From positions 154,779,152-154,843,151 of the forward strand of contig CP136066.1 of NCBI GenBank assembly GCA_032622095.1: a DNA stretch of 64,000 bases. Reading direction: 5' to 3'. Positions 63,301 to 64,000 of this stretch are shown piece after piece. A program made the translations under genes and the position numbers. The stretch comes from Siphonodentalium dalli. Its lineage: Eukaryota; Mollusca; Scaphopoda; Gadilida; Siphonodentaliidae. Positions within the stretch are counted from its first letter, which is position 1. Each line of letters starts with the position of its first letter. The notes beneath the pieces were generated by a model. It did no database searches. It was not told the origin of the DNA and worked only from the letters and a program-made list of their open reading frames with translations.

Positions 63301-63805
63301 CCAAACTTCATATGGATCTTTGGGTTGCTCTAGTTTGATCACATTTCAAATTTGTTCTATTGATTACTAACATAAAAATGTCTCAAATTTGAATGAACGA
63401 TAGCTAATTAATTTTTAAAAAAATCTCTTTGAACCTTCTATTTCAAGAGAGAAGAATTCTAGATGGAAACAGATATCGACAGGTGTTACTGATTTTCTTT
63501 CAGATTATCTCACTGATTATCACCATGTGTATATTTCTAATTACAATACACTTACTCAGCACAATGCTTCTCATTTTGCAGGAACATCCAGTTGGCCAGA
63601 TTTTGTCGACCCTGTAGTTCGTGACTGGTGGGCTGATCAATTCAGTACCACAGAATATACCGGTACAACAGATGATCTCTATGTATGGAATGATATGAAT
63701 GAACCTTCAGTATTCAATGGACCAGAGATTACCTTCTATAAAGATGCTAAACATCATGGCGGCTGGGAAAACAGGGATGTACACAACTTATATGGTTTTT
63801 ATGTG
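16801..63805 (+). CDS. GANAB: Glucosidase II alpha subunit (neutral alpha-glucosidase AB), 13 exons, 3' end outside window
   Basis: Glucosidase II trims the two inner alpha-1,3-linked glucoses from N-glycans in the ER lumen and so controls calnexin/calreticulin cycling. Thirteen exons (16801-16907, 20814-21056, 24681-24848, 26928-27027, 43595-43733, 46214-46310, 47673-47774, 48373-48451, 51969-52142, 52759-52820, 60877-60954, 62475-62677, 63582-63805) join to 592 codons with no frame break; all introns are GT-AG. Residues 1-20 are a signal peptide. NFKTC..SGFC begins the mature protein. A Glu/Lys-rich linker spans about residues 188-238. WMSETG (~369) and WLDIEH (440-445) precede the GH31 signature [12 protein letters not shown], with nucleophile Asp555. 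The acid/base residue and C-terminal domains should lie right of the window. An in-frame ATG at 16777 is an alternative start if no intron ends at 16796. The gene is intact despite very TE-rich introns. Confidence 0.97.
17205..18590. repeat. Inverted array of ~180-190 bp units with long G and C homopolymers
   Basis: Units of the form poly-C, cacctacatgaca, cttatggttttatcgct, ctttatatagtcatgaaac, cagcgagaaatta, ttgagtcagggtttgggg, poly-G, atgtccagg repeat directly about four times from 17,290 to 17,990. They then appear as reverse complements from 17,991 to about 18,490. Outer flanks (gattgtctgttcatgaaatg at ~17,218 and its counterpart at ~18,540) are also inverted, so the whole block is one ~1.4 kb foldback centred at 17,990. 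The G runs reach more than 20 bases. It lies in GANAB intron 1. Confidence 0.92.
18781..19968 (+). pseudogene. Partial duplicate of GANAB exon 2 start, split by a hAT-like element
   Basis: The text before and after the hAT-like element joins (removing one target-site copy) to a ~27-bp stretch matching the first 27 bases of GANAB exon 2 at 24 positions, including ctacagaaccaggcca. It is preceded by a splice-acceptor-like tttttccag. Similarity stops after ccaggcca. The true exon 2 lies about 0.85 kb farther right. It is probably an exon-border duplication that is no longer usable. Confidence 0.6.
18807..19955. mobile_element. hAT-like non-autonomous DNA transposon (1.15 kb)
   Basis: Termini TAGGGGTGCCACG and, inverted, TAGAGGTGCCACG, with sub-terminal cgattaatcg motifs at both ends. 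Flanking 8-bp direct repeats atacagaa (18799-18806) and ctacagaa (19956-19963) differ at one base. TAG-type ends and an 8-bp duplication are hAT hallmarks. No transposase ORF is recognised inside. Confidence 0.85.
20051..20723. mobile_element. hAT-like MITE with CAGTGTTCACACTG ends
   Basis: Starts cagtgttcacactggg and ends as the inverted cgtgaacactg. Flanks gcgcagat (20043-20050) and gcacagat (20724-20731) are an 8-bp target duplication with one mismatch. Both ends carry ttggcca-rich text. A truncated relative lies at 61,996-62,285. It ends 90 bp before GANAB exon 2. Confidence 0.85.
20814..21056 (+). CDS. GANAB: GANAB coding exon 2
   Basis: Residues 36-116. RQRS...SPYRIL and the following beta-strand text match the N-terminal domain of animal GANAB. 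Acceptor ttcatcag, donor gtgagt; the exon enters with one base of codon 36 and leaves with two bases of codon 117. Confidence 0.97.
21419..21430 (-). other. Polypurine tract of the TRIM
   Basis: On the minus strand the sequence agtgtgggggag directly precedes the 3' LTR (TGTAGTGATC), the expected place of the plus-strand primer. Confidence 0.65.
21891..21906 (-). other. Primer-binding site of the TRIM (tRNA-Ser type)
   Basis: Minus-strand TGGTGACGAGGATGGG starts two bases inside the 5' LTR. Its complement ends in CCA and resembles, from memory, the acceptor arm of animal tRNA-Ser(GCU), with the discriminator base as the possible difference. Confidence 0.7.
22190..24680. other. GANAB intron 2, distal part: half F2 MITE and interspersed repeats
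   Basis: 22,648-22,722 is half of an F2 palindromic MITE (gaatgaggtcccccagatgg). 22,750-23,350 and 24,050-24,420 hold two related copies of a repeat with gaaatttggtatgtgagttt, agctcacctgagatgaagtt, ccgaatgggttcatatttgg and caaatgaggtcac, diverged by about a quarter. Two A/T homopolymer-rich stretches (23,340-23,460 and 24,410-24,570) follow them. No coding sequence is seen. Confidence 0.6.
24681..24848 (+). CDS. GANAB: GANAB coding exon 3
   Basis: Residues 117-172, including [14 protein letters not shown] and [12 protein letters not shown], the conserved N-terminal (mutarotase-like) domain text of GH31 enzymes. Acceptor tatttttcag; donor gttagt (a GT with weaker context). Frame carries over with two bases. 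Confidence 0.96.
25546..25708. mobile_element. Palindromic MITE, family F3 (ATGCATTCTCTTATATATG)
   Basis: Inverted modules atataagagaatgcat and gcattctcttatata, with an inner pair caagtctcccataggga / tccctatgggagacttg. Related modules lie at 43,350-43,500, 45,645-45,715 and 50,138-50,310. Confidence 0.75.
26033..26245. mobile_element. Foldback MITE, family F1, copy 3
   Basis: CAGTAATGCCCTAAATAATC at the left and the inverted counterpart at the right, TA on each side, arms of about 100 bp nearly identical. This is the cleanest copy of the family in the window. Confidence 0.92.
26928..27027 (+). CDS. GANAB: GANAB coding exon 4
   Basis: Residues 173-206 ([14 protein letters not shown] followed by an acidic/basic run). 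This variable linker lies between the N-terminal domain and the WxETF motif. The preceding exon supplies two bases of Glu173. Acceptor attttag, donor gtagta; the exon ends in phase 0. Confidence 0.93.
27581..27679. mobile_element. 99-bp palindromic insertion in the left terminal repeat
   Basis: TATGGCAAATTGATATTAAT and its reverse complement enclose a ~40-bp centre. It interrupts the left inverted repeat of the 11.4 kb element at a TA, so it inserted later. Confidence 0.8.
28340..28481. repeat. 71-bp tandem duplication
   Basis: atttgttacattttaagttt...tccattgttgata occurs twice head to tail, with two differences (ggaag versus ggcat). Confidence 0.92.
28895..34251. mobile_element. 5.4 kb inverted-repeat element, copy A
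   Basis: The left end tttttccgccaaggagaagc...ctgaactatatggat plus about 150 bp of adjoining text (gctgtgccgaccccactcac, gaatacacccgcattctat) recurs inverted at 34,080-34,251. Just before it (33,913-34,010) two further inverted end motifs meet around an A/T spacer. The interior has no recognisable gene. It matches copy B at 53,972-59,448 along most of its length with many substitutions and indels. It may be a non-autonomous DNA transposon of unknown superfamily. Confidence 0.7.
32549..33079. repeat. 181-bp tandem repeat, three units, inside element A
   Basis: gttctgggtggggaag starts units at 32,554, 32,735 and 32,916. Each unit contains cacggtgcagtggcccacat, gatggggtcca and cacc(t)ggtagga. 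Single diverged units occur at ~31,806-31,970 in copy A and at ~57,265-57,370 and ~57,893-58,030 in copy B. Confidence 0.9.
34352..34483. repeat. Large palindrome, family F4, copy 1
   Basis: agcatggcttggagtgaaat...gtgtagttcac and its inverse enclose a short centre cgcgaagcg. It is followed by attatattgtatcgaac. Same end motifs as the palindrome at 35,236. Confidence 0.85.
34522..34933. repeat. 36-bp minisatellite with three-unit higher-order structure
   Basis: About 11.4 units of cctcattataatttactgaa + tgtaagtctctctaaa. Unit variants ending ctctaaacct, ctctaaacat and ctacaaacct recur in that order three times, so a 108-bp block was itself amplified. The open frame through it is a by-product of the 36-bp period. 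Confidence 0.95.
35236..35370. repeat. Near-perfect 135-bp palindrome, family F4, copy 2
   Basis: Arms of about 63 bp starting tagagcatggcttggaggtg differ at one base, around a centre gagccgcaggcgag. It is followed by attatattatatcgaacat, also found after copy 1. It could extrude as a cruciform. Confidence 0.92.
36006..38261. mobile_element. Mutator-like foldback element with ~460-bp terminal inverted repeats
   Basis: Starts GGGATCTACTAAAAGACGGG and ends with its inverse. The arms run to about 36,470 and 37,800. Flanks gtgatatat (35997-36005) and gtaatatat (38262-38270) look like a 9-bp target duplication with one mismatch, typical of Mutator-like elements. The interior contains a ~205-bp tandem repeat and no recognised transposase. 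Confidence 0.85.
36300..37000. repeat. ~205-bp tandem repeat inside the Mutator-like element
   Basis: ttttcatgtttgggtgacgg recurs at about 36,305, 36,510, 36,714 and 36,920. Each is followed by cagaaaatgttagtctaata and gacgggacgatgacacctcc. The repeat grew out of the inner end of the left terminal repeat. Confidence 0.9.
39000..39830. repeat. ~161-bp tandem repeat (agctcgttagcgcgataact)
   Basis: Four units starting near 39,182, 39,342, 39,503 and 39,663. Each has gcgcgataacttcaacaaac, aatttggtata, gacgagttcgaaaacc and gagttatggcccttaattag. Preceded by the palindrome gtcgagtttttgaaaaactc at 39,000. A non-coding dispersed family. Confidence 0.88.
39900..42830. other. GANAB intron 4, distal part: old repeats
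   Basis: 41,090-41,300 is a loose tandem repeat with caacaagcct, ggatgtcaactag and cctgcatggcaat. 41,500-41,850 holds two copies of a segment with ttcgaatatgggtttcgtct and gttatgcc. 42,030-42,370 is a copy of an element that recurs inverted at 49,360-49,750. No coding exon was found between exon 4 and exon 5. Confidence 0.6.
42030..42370 (+). mobile_element. Dispersed element, copy 1 (inverted partner at 49,360-49,750)
   Basis: Shared text includes tctcaaagaaatcgaccaca, catagatatcatcgtctg, gagtcattgcattt and atgatggtgtg, matching the reverse complement of 49,440-49,680. Ends and mechanism are unclear. Confidence 0.75.
42832..43042. mobile_element. Foldback MITE, family F1, copy 4
   Basis: cagtaatgccctaaataatc at the left and the inverse at the right, about 211 bp, with TA after the right end. 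The arms are nearly identical. Confidence 0.9.
43070..43312. mobile_element. TTAA-flanked MITE (piggyBac-like)
   Basis: Starts ttaaccctttctatactgaat and ends as the inverse tagtatagaaagggttaa. The TTAA at each end is the typical target of piggyBac elements. A partial copy lies at 47,391-47,576. Confidence 0.82.
43309..43541. mobile_element. TTAA-flanked MITE carrying F3 palindrome modules
   Basis: Abuts the preceding MITE, sharing its TTAA. It starts ttaacccttctatgactgga and ends tcatcaaagggttaa. The inside has inverted tgccaatgcaatctcttat / agacaatgcactggca modules. A diverged copy is at 50,098-50,350. Confidence 0.78.
43595..43733 (+). CDS. GANAB: GANAB coding exon 5
   Basis: Residues 207-252: a Glu/Asp/Lys-rich run with a doubled DPKEA motif, then [16 protein letters not shown], the conserved WxETFK segment of GANAB. 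Acceptor ttcacacag, donor gtaaac. It starts in phase 0 after a 16.6 kb intron. Confidence 0.97.
43742..45595. other. GANAB intron 5: repeat-rich, no coding sequence
   Basis: 44,040-45,370 is a diverged tandem repeat. Units of ~200-300 bp share gccatcttggattttactct, tttgaatccatcggc, catcaccaaacttcatatgg and gggagc(t/c)(a/t)(t/c)caaattt. The unit resembles a segment at 63,230-63,330. Confidence 0.6.
45596..46050. mobile_element. TTAA-flanked MITE (piggyBac-like), 455 bp
   Basis: ttaaccctttgagtgccagg at the left and the inverse cctggcactcaaagggttaa at the right. It encloses an F3-type palindrome (45,645-45,715). Confidence 0.88.
46214..46310 (+). CDS. GANAB: GANAB coding exon 6
   Basis: Residues 253-284: [20 protein letters not shown], one of the most conserved GH31/GANAB stretches. 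Acceptor aattacag, donor gtaagt. Confidence 0.98.
46516..47288. mobile_element. Possible non-autonomous element with gggcggcctt ends
   Basis: gggcggccttcg at 46,520 and its inverse gaaggccgccc at 47,274 bracket ~770 bp of AT-rich DNA without coding sequence. The terminal repeats are short and no clear target duplication is seen. Confidence 0.4.
47391..47576. mobile_element. Partial copy of the TTAA-type MITE of 43,070-43,312
   Basis: Shares cattgacgagtagtt, cccttagga(a)tgttc, a 3' portion with aattgaatgggaaaatccat, and the right end agaaagggttaa. The left TTAA end is missing. Confidence 0.7.
47673..47774 (+). CDS. GANAB: GANAB coding exon 7
   Basis: Residues 285-318: [20 protein letters not shown] and [11 protein letters not shown], the conserved core between the N-terminal domain and the barrel. 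Acceptor atcttttag, donor gtgagt. Confidence 0.98.
47890..48260. repeat. Dispersed non-coding repeat in intron 7 (gaatggaatgaaatttggt)
   Basis: Two ~150-bp units share tctgaactgaatggaatgaa, aaatacaggt/aagtca and agagttatgg.cc.tt. The same family occurs at 22,790-22,920 and 41,560-41,890. Confidence 0.75.
48373..48451 (+). CDS. GANAB: GANAB coding exon 8
   Basis: Residues 319-345: [17 protein letters not shown] followed by RSTTADK, matching the conserved [10 protein letters not shown] motif. Acceptor atatttctag, donor gtgaat, phase 0 exit. Confidence 0.98.
48452..49782. other. GANAB intron 8, proximal part
   Basis: 48,600-49,360 shows no feature. 49,360-49,750 is the inverted partner of the element at 42,030-42,370 (gagtggtatggttgatttct, gaaatgcaatgactcttgat). 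No missing exon is needed, since exon 8 ends and exon 9 starts in phase 0. Confidence 0.6.
49783..49946. mobile_element. TTAA-flanked palindromic MITE, 164 bp
   Basis: ttaaccctttcagtgccaag to aaggaaatatgggttgatac: the arms of ~65 bp are nearly perfect inverse copies, with TTAA at both ends. Its ends resemble those of the 45,596-46,050 element. Confidence 0.92.
50098..50350. mobile_element. Diverged copy of the F3-containing MITE
   Basis: gaatggagcttc...gccaatgcattgtcttata, gcgaggctccctatgggaga and gcactggcacagga match 43,312-43,530. The TTAA ends are eroded. Confidence 0.75.
50511..50651. mobile_element. Palindromic MITE, family F2, copy 3
   Basis: Core arms gcagaatgaggtccccagag and ctctggagacctcattctgc (50,547-50,639), with outer inverted ttgaggccaa / ttggcctca. 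The best-preserved F2 copy. Confidence 0.9.
50769..51647. mobile_element. hAT-like non-autonomous transposon, 879 bp, perfect 8-bp duplication
   Basis: Ends TAGGCTTGCCGCGATTTTGG and the exact inverse. Flanking gtgaacat at 50761-50768 and 51648-51655 is identical. Sub-terminal cgattaatcg motifs resemble those of the 18,807 element. No transposase ORF. Confidence 0.93.
51711..51834. mobile_element. Palindromic MITE, family F2, copy 4
   Basis: gggcctaagcagaatgaggt...tctggggacctcattctgca, with outer inverted ggcctaa / ttgaggcctta. The centre is shortened relative to copy 3. Confidence 0.85.
51969..52142 (+). CDS. GANAB: GANAB coding exon 9
   Basis: Residues 346-403: [16 protein letters not shown] and [16 protein letters not shown], leading into the catalytic barrel. 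Acceptor tttttggcag, donor gtatgt, phase 0 on both sides. Confidence 0.98.
52143..52758. other. GANAB intron 9
   Basis: AT-rich, no repeat or coding sequence recognised; ends with tgttccag. Confidence 0.7.
52759..52820 (+). CDS. GANAB: GANAB coding exon 10
   Basis: Residues 404-423: [20 protein letters not shown], the conserved (F/A)xGYHQxRWNY element at the start of the GH31 barrel. Donor gtaagt. Confidence 0.98.
52895..52997. repeat. Inverted repeat (gtcgcaattctatacaaaat)
   Basis: gagtcgcaattctatacaaa at 52,908 and its inverse ttttgtacagaattgcgac at 52,977 form a hairpin. A half copy (taataaattttgtatagaat) lies at 26,444. Confidence 0.8.
53855..60630. mobile_element. Inverted-repeat element enclosing element B (6.8 kb)
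   Basis: cagcggtcagatgctcgtag + cccatttatatata at the left and the inverse tatatataaacaggctacga + gcatctgaccgctg at the right. Almost all of the interior is copy B of the 5.4 kb element plus ~1.2 kb on its right. No target duplication is clear. Confidence 0.75.
53972..59448. mobile_element. 5.5 kb inverted-repeat element, copy B
   Basis: Same ends and order as copy A: tttttccgccaaggagaagc at the left; at 59,075-59,448 the paired inverted end motifs (gggcttctccttggc, gggaagcccgaaactgaact) and the inverse of the left-end text. It shares tattgcgagtttatcaactc, gctggcctacttgtgg, gtaccagtctt.ac and cttacctg hairpin segments with A. About 380 bp at 55,180-55,560 appear to be absent from A. Confidence 0.7.
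60640..60876. other. End of GANAB intron 10
   Basis: AT-rich DNA between the inverted-repeat element and exon 11; polypyrimidine-poor acceptor tatctgtatttcag. Confidence 0.7.
60877..60954 (+). CDS. GANAB: GANAB coding exon 11
   Basis: Residues 424-449: [20 protein letters not shown], containing the GH31 WLDIEH motif (D442, sugar-subsite residue of the family). Donor gtgagt. Confidence 0.98.
60955..62474. other. GANAB intron 11
   Basis: Mostly AT-rich DNA with no coding sequence. 61,996-62,285 is a truncated copy of the cagtgttcacactg MITE of 20,051-20,723 (tgccaattctgatttatttt, tcccaccattattacttgac). A short C run lies at 62,372. Confidence 0.7.
62475..62677 (+). CDS. GANAB: GANAB coding exon 12
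   Basis: Residues 450-517: [12 protein letters not shown], then [18 protein letters not shown] and [10 protein letters not shown]. These match the (R/K)YFTW, VDPH and GWCWPG motifs of GANAB. Acceptor gtttgccag, donor gtatgt. Confidence 0.98.
62678..63581. other. GANAB intron 12: dispersed repeats and an ATTACA-type simple repeat
   Basis: 62,820-63,060 is a dispersed repeat (ccctgcaaacaaagtttggc, tccatccatctgcgagtccg). 63,061-63,190 is a degenerate aattacaattac simple repeat with the palindrome cattgcaatg. 63,230-63,330 matches the repeat family of intron 5. Confidence 0.7.
63582..63805 (+). CDS. GANAB: GANAB coding exon 13 (catalytic nucleophile)
   Basis: Residues 518-592. Contains [12 protein letters not shown], the GH31 active-site signature with nucleophile Asp555, then [17 protein letters not shown]. 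Acceptor tcattttgcag, donor gtaggt at 63,806, phase 0 exit. The next exon, expected to start with the HMAT-like segment, is outside the window. Confidence 0.98.
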
Positions 63806-64000
63806 GTAGGTATAAACTTAGTCTGCAATCAGTCGAAAAAAGTATGAAATATTTTGTCTGATTCCTTCTCCAAACAAAAATATTACTCCATTGATACATT
63901 GCATCCAATAAAATTAGCGCGACATATGAACGTGCCAATGAGAATCGAGTATTGGGGATTCCTGAAAATTCCCTTTTCGATTGTCTGTTTTCAATGTTCC

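Overview
This window looks like nuclear DNA from an animal. Genes are split by GT-AG introns, intergenic and intronic DNA is AT-rich, and transposable-element density is very high. The only convincing host gene encodes the alpha subunit of glucosidase II (GANAB, GH31 family). Several short repeats that include gagttatggccctt-type text resemble repeats I associate with molluscs and other lophotrochozoans. The phylum is inference; the animal origin and the GANAB call are firm.

Layout. (1) About 1-11,270, minus strand: a large, decayed Ty3/Gypsy-type LTR retrotransposon. In transcription order it carries a helix-hairpin-helix segment, gag with a coiled coil and a CCHC knuckle, protease, reverse transcriptase, RNase H, integrase with two GPY/F-like modules, and a PHD finger as the last domain of pol. 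Downstream of pol on the same strand is a third, frameshifted ORF with an RS-like basic region, a C2H2/C2HC finger, tandem repeats and a TATDN2-like TatD nuclease domain. The PHD finger and the TatD ORF are the most unusual content here. (2) About 11,270-16,790: no recognised gene, but two arrays of short palindromes, foldback MITEs and a possible CpG-type promoter patch. (3) 16,801-63,805, plus strand: thirteen coding exons of GANAB giving 592 in-frame residues, from the signal peptide through the catalytic WNDMNE motif. The gene continues past the right edge.

The GANAB introns are packed with mobile DNA. Intron 1 holds a 1.4 kb inverted array of G/C-homopolymer repeats, a hAT-like element sitting in a partial copy of exon 2, and a second hAT-like MITE. 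Intron 2 holds a miniature LTR element (TRIM) nested in a foldback MITE. Intron 4 (16.6 kb) is a nested stack: an inverted-repeat element enclosing a 5.4 kb element, two large palindromes, a higher-order minisatellite and a Mutator-like foldback element. Intron 10 holds a second copy of the 5.4 kb element, again nested in another inverted-repeat element. Despite this load, every GANAB exon junction examined keeps frame and has GT-AG borders, so the gene appears functional. The retrotransposon ORFs carry many frameshifts and at least one nonsense codon, so this copy appears dead.
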